The position numbers and the translations under genes were made by a program. From contig SZOS01000012.1 in assembly GCA_030263295.1 (NCBI GenBank), positions 1 to 64,000 on the forward strand: a DNA stretch of 64,000 nucleotides, read 5' to 3'. Of the stretch, positions 33,668-42,817 are shown piece after piece (within the stretch, counting starts at the first letter, position 1; each line of letters opens with the position of its first letter). Below the pieces are notes generated by a model that saw only the letters and a program-made list of their open reading frames with translations, had not been told where the DNA came from and made no database searches. This DNA comes from Dokdonella_A sp014338185. Its GTDB lineage: Bacteria > Pseudomonadota > Gammaproteobacteria > Xanthomonadales > Rhodanobacteraceae.

Positions 33668-34822
33668 TCAGGCGCGCTGGTCGAGCGGCACGAACGGCAG
33701 GTTGTCCGGGCCCGTGTAGTTCGCGCTCGGGCGGATGATCTTGCCGTCGATGCGCTGCTCGATCACGTGGGCGCTCCAGCCCGAGGTGCGCGAAATCACG
33801 AACAACGGCGTGAACATCGCCGTGGGCACGCCCATCATGTGGTAGCTCACCGCGCTGAACCAGTCCAGGTTCGGGAACATCTTCTTGATGTCCCACATCA
33901 CCGTCTCCAGCCGTTCGGCGATATCGAACATACGCATGTCGTGCTGTGCCACCGACAGTTCGCGCGCGACCTGCTTGATGACCTGGTTGCGCGGATCACC
34001 CGTGGTGTAGACCGGATGCCCGAAGCCGATCACGACCTCCTTGCGCTCGACCCGCGCGCGGATGTCGGCCTCGGCCTCGTCGGGAGTGTCGTAGCGCTTC
34101 TGGATCTCGAACGCGACCTCGTTGGCACCGCCATGCTTGGGGCCGCGCAGCGCGCCGATCGCACCGGCGATCGACGAGTACATGTCGCTGCCGGTACCCG
34201 CGATCACGCGCGCGGTGAAGGTCGATGCGTTGAACTCGTGCTCGGCGTACAGGATCAGCGAGGTGTGCATCGCACGCACCCACGCCTGGCTGGGCGCCGT
34301 GCCGTGCAGCAGGTGCAGGAAATGGCCGCCGATGGAGTCATCGTCGGTCTCCACCTCGATGCGCCGGCCGTTGACCGCATGGTGGTACCAGTACAGCAGC
34401 ATGCTGCCGAGGCTGGCCATGAGCCGGTCGGCGATGTCGCGCGCACCGGGATGGTTGTGGTCGTCCTTCTCCGGCAGCACGCAGCCCAGCGCCGACACGC
34501 CGCTGCGCATCACATCCATCGGATGGGCACTCGCGGGCAGGCTCTCCAGCACCGCCTTGACTGCGGCCGGCAAGCCGCGCAACGCCTTGAGCCTGGCCTT
34601 GTACGCGGTCAGTTCGGCGCGATTGGGCAGCTTGCCGTGCACCAGCAGGTGGGCGATCTCCTCGAACTCGCAACGGGTGGCGAAGTCGAGGATGTCGTAG
34701 CCGCGGTAATGCAGGTCGTTGCCGCTGCGGCCGACCGTGCACAGCGCGGTATTGCCCGCGGCCACGCCCGACAGCGCTACCGACTTCTTGGGTTTGAACG
34801 GGGTGGCGGTGGTCTCGCTCAT
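33668..34822 (-). CDS. prpC: 2-methylcitrate synthase PrpC
   Basis: 384 residues, citrate-synthase superfamily, with VGRSGNDLHYRGYDILDFA near the N-terminus, HPMDVMRSGVSALG (about 105-118), GALRGPKHGGANEVAFE (about 228-244) and GFGHPVYTTGDPR (about 272-284). The last three hold the catalytic histidines and substrate arginines. It condenses propionyl-CoA with oxaloacetate. The start at 34822 (MSETTATP) has a GAGGAA ribosome site 6 bases upstream; an ATG at 34840 would overlap the prpB stop codon by 4 bases. Translation is clearly coupled to prpB. Confidence 0.96.
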   Translation of the reverse strand: MSETTATPFKPKKSVALSGVAAGNTALCTVGRSGNDLHYRGYDILDFATRCEFEEIAHLLVHGKLPNRAELTAYKARLKALRGLPAAVKAVLESLPASAHPMDVMRSGVSALGCVLPEKDDHNHPGARDIADRLMASLGSMLLYWYHHAVNGRRIEVETDDDSIGGHFLHLLHGTAPSQAWVRAMHTSLILYAEHEFNASTFTARVIAGTGSDMYSSIAGAIGALRGPKHGGANEVAFEIQKRYDTPDEAEADIRARVERKEVVIGFGHPVYTTGDPRNQVIKQVARELSVAQHDMRMFDIAERLETVMWDIKKMFPNLDWFSAVSYHMMGVPTAMFTPLFVISRTSGWSAHVIEQRIDGKIIRPSANYTGPDNLPFVPLDQRA

Positions 34823-34836
34823 GGCGGGTTCCTCGG

Positions 34837-35721
34837 TCATTTCTGCGCGGCGAACAACTGGTCGAGCTTGGCTTCCCAGGCGTGGTAGCCGAGGAAGTCG
34901 TACAGCTCCTCACGGGTCTGCATGGTCGGCACCGCCGCGGCCTGGGTGCCGTCGCGGCGGATCGTCTCGTAGACGTGGAGCGCGGCCTTGTTCATGGCCC
35001 GGTAGGCGCCGCAGCAGTACAGCGCGATGTCAACGCCCGCGTCGCGCAGCTGCGCGGTGGTGAACAACGGCGTGGCACCGAATTCGGTGAGGTTGGCGAG
35101 GATCGGCACCTTGACCGCGGCCTTGAACCGCCGGTAATCGTCGAGCGTGCGCATCGCCTCGGGGAAGATCATGTCGGCGCCGGCCTCGACATAGGCCAGC
35201 GCCCGCTCGATCGCGCGTTCGATGCCCTCCACGGCGGCGGCGTCGGTGCGCGCCATGACCACGAACGCGGCATCGCTGCGTGCATCGACCGCGGCCTTGA
35301 CCCGATCGACCATTTCCGCGGCCGGTACCACCTCCTTGCCCGGGCGGTGGCCGCAGCGCTTCTGGCCGACCTGGTCCTCCATGTGCACGGCGGCCACGCC
35401 CGCGCGCTCGAAGCTGCGGATCGTGCGCGCGATGTTGAACGCCCCACCCCAGCCGGTATCGATGTCGACCAGCAGGGGCATGCCGCTGGCCTCGACGATG
35501 CGCCGCGCATCGATGAGCACGTCCTCCATCGTCGACACGCCGAGGTCGGGGATGCCCAGCGAATTGGCGGCGACGCCGCCGCCGGACAGGTACAGCGCGC
35601 GATAGCCGACGCGACGCGCCATCAGCGCGGCATAGGCGGTGATCGTACCGACCACCTGCAGCGGGTTTTCTTCGGCGAGCGCGGCGCGAAAGCGCGCGCC
35701 GGCAGAGGCAGTGGCTGTCAT
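34837..35721 (-). CDS. prpB: 2-methylisocitrate lyase PrpB
   Basis: 294 residues (family about 295). The PEP mutase/isocitrate lyase barrel with the active-site KRCGH (residues 121-125, catalytic Cys123), the LSGGGVAANSLGIPD segment (about 45-59) and VDIDTGWGG metal-binding segment (about 85-93). It cleaves 2-methylisocitrate to pyruvate and succinate. The open frame runs on upstream but MTATASAGARFRAAL at 35721 is the family start, with GGAGAC before it. prpB is the first gene of the prpBC pair. No PrpR regulator gene is next to it. Confidence 0.96.
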   Translation of the reverse strand: MTATASAGARFRAALAEENPLQVVGTITAYAALMARRVGYRALYLSGGGVAANSLGIPDLGVSTMEDVLIDARRIVEASGMPLLVDIDTGWGGAFNIARTIRSFERAGVAAVHMEDQVGQKRCGHRPGKEVVPAAEMVDRVKAAVDARSDAAFVVMARTDAAAVEGIERAIERALAYVEAGADMIFPEAMRTLDDYRRFKAAVKVPILANLTEFGATPLFTTAQLRDAGVDIALYCCGAYRAMNKAALHVYETIRRDGTQAAAVPTMQTREELYDFLGYHAWEAKLDQLFAAQK

Positions 35722-35743
35722 GGAGTCTCCCGGAAGACCGCAT

Positions 35744-35749
35744 AGTCTA
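35744..35749 (-). promoter_or_regulatory. -10 element of the prpBC promoter
   Basis: TAGACT on the minus strand, ending 22 bases upstream of the prpB ATG in the divergent spacer. No convincing -35 box; sigma-54 -24/-12 elements, expected for PrpR-activated systems, were not seen. Confidence 0.4.
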
Positions 35750-35827
35750 GCCGATCGCGCGCACCCGGCCGGCGGCCACGGCCACGGGCCGCCCCGCATC
35801 CGGCTGGCGCCGATCGGCGACGGACGC

Positions 35828-35856
35828 GTGACTCGGGCGCGGCGGCCACGTACATT
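35828..35856 (+). promoter_or_regulatory. Promoter of the symporter gene, likely leaderless
   Basis: GTGACT (35828-35833) and TACATT (35851-35856) with a 17-base spacer. The ATG of the symporter lies only 7 bases after the -10 box and no ribosome-binding sequence intervenes, so transcription is predicted to start at or next to the ATG. Confidence 0.45.
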
Positions 35857-35863
35857 CGCGCGG

Positions 35864-37186
35864 ATGAACGCGCCCACCTCGCTCGCCAACCGCATCCTCA
35901 TCGGCATGGGGATCGGCATCGTCGCCGCCGTCGCCACGCTCGGCATCGGCCAGTTCCACCCGGCCACGCTCGAACTCATGCGCAAGGTGTCGAGCGCGGT
36001 GTTCGACCCATTCGGGCAGGTGTTCCTGCGCATGCTGTTCTTCGTGGTGATGCCGCTGGTGTTCGCCTCGCTCACTGCCGGCGTGGTGCAGCTGGGGCGA
36101 CCCGGACGGCTCGGGCCGCTCGCGCTGCGCACCTTCGCGGTGTTCTTCGCCAACATGGCCATCGGCGTGACCATCGGCCTGGTGATGATGAACCTGTTCG
36201 AGCCGGGTCGGCACCTGCCCGAAGAAGTCACCCGGCAACTGCTGGCCGAATACGGCGGCACGGCCAAGGGCATCACCGAGCGCGGTGCGGCACAGCCGTC
36301 GATGAGCCTGGCGCTGGTCGTGGACATGTTCATGCCGCGCAACCTGCTCGGCGCGATCACCGGCCATGAGCGCGGTTCGATCGGCGAGGTGTTGCCGCTG
36401 ATCCTGTTCGCGATCCTGTTCGGCATGGCCGCGACGCAACTCGTCGAGGCGCGCCGCCAGCGCGTGCTGGAGGGGCTCGAGACGCTGGCCGAGGTCATGA
36501 CCCGGATCGTCGACTTCGCGCTGCGCCTGGCGCCGTATGCGGTGCCGGCGATGATCTACAGCGTGATCGTCAAGGTCGGCATGAGCGTGCTCGCGGCACT
36601 GGCCTGGTTCGTGGTCGGCTGCACCCTCGCCTTCGTGCTGCACCTGTTCGGCACGATGTCACTGTGGATGCGTTTCCTCGCCCAGCGCTCGCCGCTGGAC
36701 TTCTTCCGCCGCATTCGCCCGGTGCTGGTCACCGCGTTCTCGACCAGTTCGAGCAACGCGACCTTGCCGACCGCGCTGGCGGCCGCACGCGAGGACCTCA
36801 AGCTCAGCGAGAGCACGTCGAGCTTCGTGCTGTCGCTGGGCACGACGATGAACATGAGCGGCACCGCGCTGTTCGAGGGCTGCGTGGTGCTGTTCATCGC
36901 CCAGGTGTTCGGCGTGGACCTGTCGCTGACCCAGCAGGCCATCCTCATGCTCATGGCGGTGCTCAGCGCGGTGGCCGTCGCAGGCATCCCGGGCGGCTCG
37001 CTGCCGCTGATCGCGGGCCTGCTCGCGACGTTCGGCGTGCCGCCCGAGGGCATCGGCATCATCATCGGCGTCGATCGCATCCTCGACATGATGCGTACCA
37101 CCGTCAACGTCGGCAGTGACGTCGCCACCGCGGTCGTGGTCGACCACCAGATGCGCCGCGCCGGCCTCGTGGGCGGCGACGATTGA
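35864..37186 (+). CDS. Dicarboxylate/amino acid:cation symporter (DAACS family)
   Basis: 440 residues. The family signatures are visible: the serine-rich hairpin TAFSTSSSNATLPTAL (about 287-302), the SLGTTMNMSGTALFEG (about 323-338) NMDGT-like box, the GIPGGSLPLIAG hairpin and the GVDRILDMMRTTVNVGSDVATAVVV C-terminal segment with the substrate-binding Asp and Arg. Members import glutamate, aspartate or C4-dicarboxylates with sodium or protons. The substrate is not certain. It is divergent from prpBC, whose end product succinate is a C4 acid, but this link is only suggestive. Confidence 0.92.
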   Translation: MNAPTSLANRILIGMGIGIVAAVATLGIGQFHPATLELMRKVSSAVFDPFGQVFLRMLFFVVMPLVFASLTAGVVQLGRPGRLGPLALRTFAVFFANMAIGVTIGLVMMNLFEPGRHLPEEVTRQLLAEYGGTAKGITERGAAQPSMSLALVVDMFMPRNLLGAITGHERGSIGEVLPLILFAILFGMAATQLVEARRQRVLEGLETLAEVMTRIVDFALRLAPYAVPAMIYSVIVKVGMSVLAALAWFVVGCTLAFVLHLFGTMSLWMRFLAQRSPLDFFRRIRPVLVTAFSTSSSNATLPTALAAAREDLKLSESTSSFVLSLGTTMNMSGTALFEGCVVLFIAQVFGVDLSLTQQAILMLMAVLSAVAVAGIPGGSLPLIAGLLATFGVPPEGIGIIIGVDRILDMMRTTVNVGSDVATAVVVDHQMRRAGLVGGDD

Positions 37187-37327
37187 CGCGCCTGGGCGCA
37201 GATCATGCGCCCAGCCACGGTACGGCAGCGACCGAGCGGACGTGCCGGGCCGAGCCGCGGCGGCACGCGCCGGCGCACGCCAGGCGATCGCCCGGTCAGA
37301 CACCCATTTCACCCGGTGATGGGCTGC

Positions 37328-37357
37328 GCGCAGCGGGCACTGGCGTGCCCGCTGCGC
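37328..37357. terminator. Bidirectional hairpin between symporter and S46 peptidase
   Basis: A perfect 13-base-pair stem with a TGGC loop (37328-37340 with 37345-37357), between two convergent genes. No T-tract on either side. The remaining 215 bases of the spacer hold nothing else I recognise. Confidence 0.6.
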
Positions 37358-37401
37358 AGGACCGGGCCGGGTCAGGCTTCGCGCCCGACCATCGGCGGCC
37401 A

Positions 37402-39480
37402 TCAGCGCTTGCGCGCGGACTCCAGCTCCTGCGCTAGCGCGCTCGCGCCGTAGATGTTGCGCAAGGCTTCGAGCATCGCGCCGCTGTGCACCGACACCGC
37501 GCGGTTGAGGCGGCCGTCGTACCAGTAGTTGCCACCCAGCGAGTGGATGTTGCCGTCGAACACCAGCCCGACCACTTCGGCCTTGGCATTGATCACGGGA
37601 CTGCCGGAGTTGCCGCCGATGATGTCGTTGGTGCTGACGAAGTTGTAGCGCTGGTCGAGGTTGAGCTTGCCCGCGGCCTTGGCATCGAGCCAGCTTTGCG
37701 GCAGCGCGAATGGATAGGCCCCGGTGGCATGCCCGAACGCTCCGCCGATGGTAGTGAACGGCGCCACCGGCTCGCCCTTCTCGATCCAGCCCTCGACCTT
37801 GCCGAACGAGAAGCGCTGGGTGAAGGTCGCATCGGGGTAGACGCTGGTGCCGTACTTGTCGAAACGCGCGGCGGCGATGAGCTCGGAGTTCTTGTCGACG
37901 ACCGATTCGACCTCGTTCTCGTAGCGTGTACGGATCGCGCGCGCATCGGCGTCGATGAGCCGCGCCAGCACGATGAACGGATCATCGGACCGCGCCACCG
38001 CATCGGCACCGCCTTCCCACAGGGCCTTGCGCACGGCGACATCGGCGAGCTTGCTGCCATCGACCAGTCGCTTGGCCAAGTCCTCGGGCGCGTCGTTGCC
38101 GAGCACCTTGCGCACGAACGGATCGCCGGTGCCGAGGATCTCGCGCAGTTTGGTCAGCGACCAGCCAAGCTTGACCTTCTCGTAGTCGGGATAAATCGGT
38201 GCGGTCGAGAACAGGCGCTGGGTCAGCGCCGGCAATTTCGAATCGGTGTACTCGCGCAGGCGCTCGGTATCGGGTTTGGCACGCTCGGCCGCGCCGCGCA
38301 CGAGCATGCGCGCGTAGCTGAATTGGCGCGACCACAGTCCGCGACCGCCTTCGATCCAGTCGTGGCGCTCGCCGATCGCCTTCTCCACCGCGACCGCGCG
38401 CGCGATCTCGTCCCAGGCCGCGCCGTACTTGCCCTGGCGCACCGGATCGGCGGCGACGAACTCGCGCAGCTCGCGTTCCTGGGCGCGCTTGAGCTCGAAC
38501 ACGGCTGGTTCCTGCAAGGCCGCCAGGTGTCCGCGCAGCACCTTGTAGGAGTTTTCGACGCCGAACAGGTCGCTCTGGGCAATGCGCCAATGCTCGGCGC
38601 TCTCGCTGCGGAACTGGGTGAGCAAGCCGCGCCGCTCGGACAACAGCAGCAGGGAATCGACCAGGTCGACGTCGCGCGCGAGTTCGAGCTGGGCCAACGT
38701 GAGCTGGCGGTCGGTGCCACCCGGATTGCCGACGATCACGGTCATCTCGCCCGCATCGGCACCGGCGCGCGAGAACGGGAAGTAGTCCTTGGGCCGCATC
38801 GGCTTGCCCTGCTCATACGCACGCAGCAGGCCCATGTCGAGGTCGAAGCGCGGGAAGTTGAAGTTGTCGGGATCGCCACCGAAGAACGCCGCCTCCAGCT
38901 CCGGCGCAAACGCCAGACGCACGTCCTGGATGCGATGGTAGCGGTAGAGCTTGTAGACGCCGCCGTGGTACAGGCTCACCACGTCGCAGCGCGTGGTGGC
39001 GCTGTCCTTGCCCGCGCATTCCTTCTCGATCGCCGACTTCACCGCCTTCTCGGCCTTGCTGTAGTCCTCGCCGCTCTTGCCATGGGTGGCCTGTTGCACG
39101 CGCGCGGTGACATCGGTGATCTCATCGAGCCGGTTGAGTTCGATCTCGGGGCACTTGATCTCGTCCTTGCGCTCGCGCGCCAGGAAGCCCGACTTGATGT
39201 AGTCCTTGTCGGCACTCGACAGCTGCTGCACGCACGAATTGACGCAGTGGTGGTTGGTCAGCACCAGTCCATCAGGCGAGACGAACGAACCCGAACACCC
39301 GCCGGCCAGGCGCAGCGCGGCTTTACGCACGTGCGCGGCCCACTGTGGCGTGGGCGTGAAGCCGTATTCGGCGCGCAGCTGCGCGAGCGGCAGGTTGTCG
39401 GGTGTCCACATGCCTTCGCCGGCGACGGCGGCGGTGCTGGACAGCGCGGCCAGCACGAGCGTTGCGCAAACTCGTTTCAT
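37402..39480 (-). CDS. S46 family dipeptidyl peptidase (DPP7-like)
   Basis: 692 residues including a signal peptide (MKRVCATLVLAALSSTAAVAG). The S46 catalytic elements are present: LTNHHCV with the catalytic His at about residue 77, the NFNFPRFDLD segment carrying the Asp, and GGNSGSPV with the nucleophilic Ser at about 625. The following GLVFDGN carries Gly where the acidic-residue-specific DPP11 enzymes are recalled to carry Arg, favouring DPP7-type specificity for hydrophobic P1 residues. It acts in the periplasm on dipeptide release from polypeptides. Such enzymes are typical of peptide-feeding Xanthomonadales and Bacteroidetes. Followed by a strong hairpin. Confidence 0.93.
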   Translation of the reverse strand: MKRVCATLVLAALSSTAAVAGEGMWTPDNLPLAQLRAEYGFTPTPQWAAHVRKAALRLAGGCSGSFVSPDGLVLTNHHCVNSCVQQLSSADKDYIKSGFLARERKDEIKCPEIELNRLDEITDVTARVQQATHGKSGEDYSKAEKAVKSAIEKECAGKDSATTRCDVVSLYHGGVYKLYRYHRIQDVRLAFAPELEAAFFGGDPDNFNFPRFDLDMGLLRAYEQGKPMRPKDYFPFSRAGADAGEMTVIVGNPGGTDRQLTLAQLELARDVDLVDSLLLLSERRGLLTQFRSESAEHWRIAQSDLFGVENSYKVLRGHLAALQEPAVFELKRAQERELREFVAADPVRQGKYGAAWDEIARAVAVEKAIGERHDWIEGGRGLWSRQFSYARMLVRGAAERAKPDTERLREYTDSKLPALTQRLFSTAPIYPDYEKVKLGWSLTKLREILGTGDPFVRKVLGNDAPEDLAKRLVDGSKLADVAVRKALWEGGADAVARSDDPFIVLARLIDADARAIRTRYENEVESVVDKNSELIAAARFDKYGTSVYPDATFTQRFSFGKVEGWIEKGEPVAPFTTIGGAFGHATGAYPFALPQSWLDAKAAGKLNLDQRYNFVSTNDIIGGNSGSPVINAKAEVVGLVFDGNIHSLGGNYWYDGRLNRAVSVHSGAMLEALRNIYGASALAQELESARKR

Positions 39481-39713
39481 GGGTATTCCTCGCAAGCGTT
39501 GGTGGCGCCAGGGCATGTCGCCGCGGCGCATGGGTCCGGGTGTGTGGCCATGCAGGTGCGAGCAGCGGTCGCGTCCAGCGGCGGCGGCGCGCCACCCCGC
39601 GCGGGCCGCCTCGATGCCAGCGACTGCCGACAGGCGCGCGGATCATGCCAAGGTTCGCGCCCCGGCGCGAGTGCGGCGCGTCCCATGACCGCCGCGGCGC
39701 GGCCCACAGCAAC

Positions 39714-42698
39714 TCAGGCCACGCGCCCCAGCGGCGCTGGCCGCCCGAGCAGGAAACCCTGCCCCAAGGCGCAGCCCATCGCGCGCAGCGCGGCCAGCTG
39801 CTGTTCGGTTTCGATGCCCTCGGCGATCACCTCGATGCCGAGCGCACGACTGAGCGCGAGGATCGCGCCCACGATCGAATGCGCGGTGATCTGGTTGTCG
39901 TTGAGCGAGACCACGAACGAACGGTCGATCTTGATCATGCGCAGCGGCAGGGAATGCAGGTAGCTGAGCGAGGAATAGCCGGTGCCGAAGTCATCGAGCG
40001 CGGCACCGACACCGAACGCGCGCAGGCGCTCGAGCGTGGCATGCACGCAGATCGGATCATCCAGCAGCGAGCCCTCGGTGACCTCGACGATGAGCCGCCC
40101 CGGCTCGAGCTGGCTGCGCTCGAGCATCGCCAGTAGCCGCTCGTCGAAGTCGTCGTGGCGGAAGTGTTGGGCGGACACGTTGATCGTGAGGAAGGTGCCC
40201 GATCCGGCCGACTGCGCCGTCGTGCGGCAGGCCCGTTCGAACAGCTGCCAGTCGATCGCCTCCATGAGGCCGCCCTCGTGGGCCGCCTTGACGAAGGCGA
40301 CCGGTTCGAGCACGCCGCGCTCGGGGTGGTTCCAGCGCAGCAGCGCCTCGTAGCCGACCACCTCGCCACTGTCGAGCCGGTGCACGGGCTGGAAGTACGG
40401 CTCGAATTCACCGCGCTGCAGGCCCTGGCGCAACTCGGCTTCGAGCAGCAGCACGTCCATCATGTTGCGGGCGAGCGTGTCGTCGAACACCACGTAGCGA
40501 TTGCGGCCGAACTCCTTGGCGCGATACAGCGCCAGGTCGGCTTCGCGCAGCAGGTCGTCGGGCGTATCGTGGCGCGGCCCACCGATCGCGATTCCGATAC
40601 TCACCGACGGCTCGATGTCGCGACCGGCCAGGTGCACGGGCCGGTTGAGCGCGGCGAGCAGGCGCGCCGCGAACGCGGCCGCACCCGCGGCCGAGCGCGC
40701 GTCATCGAGCAGGATGGCGAATTCGTCGCCCGACAGGCGCGACACCAGGTCGCTCGCGCCCGCGCAACTGCGCAGGCGATTGCTGATTTCCTTGAGGAAG
40801 CTGTCGCCGGCCAGGTGGCCGAGGCTGTCATTGATGACCTTGAAGCGGTCCACGTCCAGGTACAGCAGCGCGTACACACCGTCGGGGTCGTTGCGCTCGC
40901 GCTCCAGCACGAACTCGAGCCGCTCGCGCAACGCACGCCGGTTGGGCAGTCCGGTCAGCGTGTCGTGCATCACCTGATGCTCGAGCTGCTTCTGCATCGA
41001 CTCACGGCGCACAATCTGTTCGCGCAGTTCCTGGGTGCGTTCGAGCACGCGCCGCTCCAGGTCGGTGTTGGCCTGCTGCAACGCCATCGCGATGCGGCGG
41101 CGTTGGATGCTGGTCGCGATCTGGGTGGCGACGAAGCCGAGCAGGTCGCGCTCGATCGGGCCATACGCCGATTCCTCGACGTAACTTTGCACCACCACCA
41201 CGCCGATGACGTGGTCCCCCACGCTCAACGGCACCCCGAGCCAGCACATCGACGGACGGCCAAAGCGGCCGACATCGATTTCGCCACGCATGCCCAGCTC
41301 ATCGAGTTCGGCGCGACTGCCGAGCAGCGCGCGCCCGGTGCGCATCACGTATTCGCTCAGGCCGCGCCCGACCTCGCGCGACACGTGACGGCGTTCGCCC
41401 GCATCGACGTAGTAAGGAAAATCCAGCGCGGCGCCGTCCTCGGACAGCAGGCCGATGAAGAAGTTGTCGGCGTTGATGAGTTCGCCCACCGCCAGGTGCA
41501 TGCGCTTGTAGAAGGATTCCTCGTCGATGTCGATCGTGGCCAGCTGCGCGATGTGGAACAGGCTCGCCTGCAGGCGCTCGGCGCGCTCGCGCTCGACGAT
41601 TTCCTGCTGCAGGCCGCGGTTGGCCTCGGCCAGTTCGAGCGTGCGCTGGCGTACCTGCGCCTCAAGTTCGTCCTTGCGCTCCTTGCGTTCGAGCGCGGTG
41701 AGGATGTGGCTGCCGACGAATTCGAGCAGCGCACGGTCCTCGTCGGTGTAGCGGATGCCCTCCTCGTAGCTTTGCACCACCAGCGCGCCGAGCACCTGGC
41801 CTTCGCTGAGCATCGGCACGCCGAGCCAGTCGCGGCTGATCGGGCCCTTGCGGCGGAAGGTGCCGGGCAGCAGAGCCTGGATCTGCTCCATGCTGCCCAT
41901 GATCGGCTTGCCGGTGACCAGCAGGTGCCAGGTCAAGGTACCTTCGCTGGCGGCCAGTGGCATGTCCTCGCCGATCGGGTTGTCGGCGTCGACCACGTCG
42001 GAGAAATACAGGAAGCGCAACGTCTGCCGTTCGGGGTCGTGGCGCACGATGAAGAAGTTGGCCGCATACATCAGCGTGCCGACGATGCCGTGAATGCGCT
42101 CGAGCATCTCGCTCATGTCGAGCGTCGAGCCGGCCAGGTCGGAGATCGCGAACAACGCACGCTGCAACACTTCCGAGCGCAGCAACTGGCGATGCGCACG
42201 CTGCAGCGAGGCGAACTTGAGCGCCTGCTTGAGGTGCGCGCCGATGAGCGGCAGGAAATCGGCCAGATCCTCGGCACCATGCGGCGGCTGCTCACCGCCT
42301 CCGCGCAGCAGCAACAGCGCGTTGGACGACACCCGCATGAACAACGCGCCCCCGCGCGCCTGCACCAGGCTGGTGCCGATCAGGAACTCGGTCGCCGCAC
42401 CCAGCTCGGCGATGTCCAGCGCCTCGAGGTCGTTGCCGCACAGCAGACGATCGCTGTCGAGCCACAGCAGCGTCGCATGCTGTGCATCGGTGAGCGTGCG
42501 CGCGAATGCCTCGACCTGGTGCGCGAGCGCGTGCGGCGTGGTCGACTCGACCAGGCGCAGCATCCACGCGATGGCGTCGGCGCGCATGCGCGGTCGCAGT
42601 GCCACGCCCTCGCCGCTTCTGACCACGGCAAGCTTGTCATCCGCTTCGCGATTTGCACCTGACGTTGCCAAGGCGGCCCCTGTACCGACTGGTGACAT
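39714..42698 (-). CDS. GAF-GAF-GGDEF-EAL cyclic-di-GMP signalling protein
   Basis: 994 residues, cytosolic. GAF domain 1 about 180-335, coiled coil, GAF 2 about 385-535, coiled coil, GGDEF about 578-740, EAL about 750-990. The cyclase active-site motif reads SGDEF (about 656-660) instead of GGDEF, and no RxxD inhibitory site precedes it. The EAL domain has YEALLRWNHPE and the DDFGTGYSS loop with the other metal and phosphodiesterase residues, so phosphodiesterase activity is likely. The two GAF domains suggest sensing of a small ligand. The first in-frame codons upstream are TTG and GTG; the ATG at 42698 is chosen. The downstream partner gene is the S46 peptidase, 233 bases away. Confidence 0.9.
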   Translation of the reverse strand: MSPVGTGAALATSGANREADDKLAVVRSGEGVALRPRMRADAIAWMLRLVESTTPHALAHQVEAFARTLTDAQHATLLWLDSDRLLCGNDLEALDIAELGAATEFLIGTSLVQARGGALFMRVSSNALLLLRGGGEQPPHGAEDLADFLPLIGAHLKQALKFASLQRAHRQLLRSEVLQRALFAISDLAGSTLDMSEMLERIHGIVGTLMYAANFFIVRHDPERQTLRFLYFSDVVDADNPIGEDMPLAASEGTLTWHLLVTGKPIMGSMEQIQALLPGTFRRKGPISRDWLGVPMLSEGQVLGALVVQSYEEGIRYTDEDRALLEFVGSHILTALERKERKDELEAQVRQRTLELAEANRGLQQEIVERERAERLQASLFHIAQLATIDIDEESFYKRMHLAVGELINADNFFIGLLSEDGAALDFPYYVDAGERRHVSREVGRGLSEYVMRTGRALLGSRAELDELGMRGEIDVGRFGRPSMCWLGVPLSVGDHVIGVVVVQSYVEESAYGPIERDLLGFVATQIATSIQRRRIAMALQQANTDLERRVLERTQELREQIVRRESMQKQLEHQVMHDTLTGLPNRRALRERLEFVLERERNDPDGVYALLYLDVDRFKVINDSLGHLAGDSFLKEISNRLRSCAGASDLVSRLSGDEFAILLDDARSAAGAAAFAARLLAALNRPVHLAGRDIEPSVSIGIAIGGPRHDTPDDLLREADLALYRAKEFGRNRYVVFDDTLARNMMDVLLLEAELRQGLQRGEFEPYFQPVHRLDSGEVVGYEALLRWNHPERGVLEPVAFVKAAHEGGLMEAIDWQLFERACRTTAQSAGSGTFLTINVSAQHFRHDDFDERLLAMLERSQLEPGRLIVEVTEGSLLDDPICVHATLERLRAFGVGAALDDFGTGYSSLSYLHSLPLRMIKIDRSFVVSLNDNQITAHSIVGAILALSRALGIEVIAEGIETEQQLAALRAMGCALGQGFLLGRPAPLGRVA

Positions 42699-42817
42699 CA
42701 GCACCAAGCGTGCAGCCTACGCCATTTGGCCGCGGCTTGCGCGTCCCGCGGGCCACCCGGCCCGGCCTTGCCCCGTCCGCACCGGCGTCTGGCCGGCGCG
42801 TCCGCGGCGGTGCTGCC

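Noticed and set aside
34823..34840. prpC start at 34840
   Set aside because: It overlaps the prpB stop by 4 bases and is possible, but the ATG at 34822 has a good GAGGAA ribosome site and gives the usual PrpC length.
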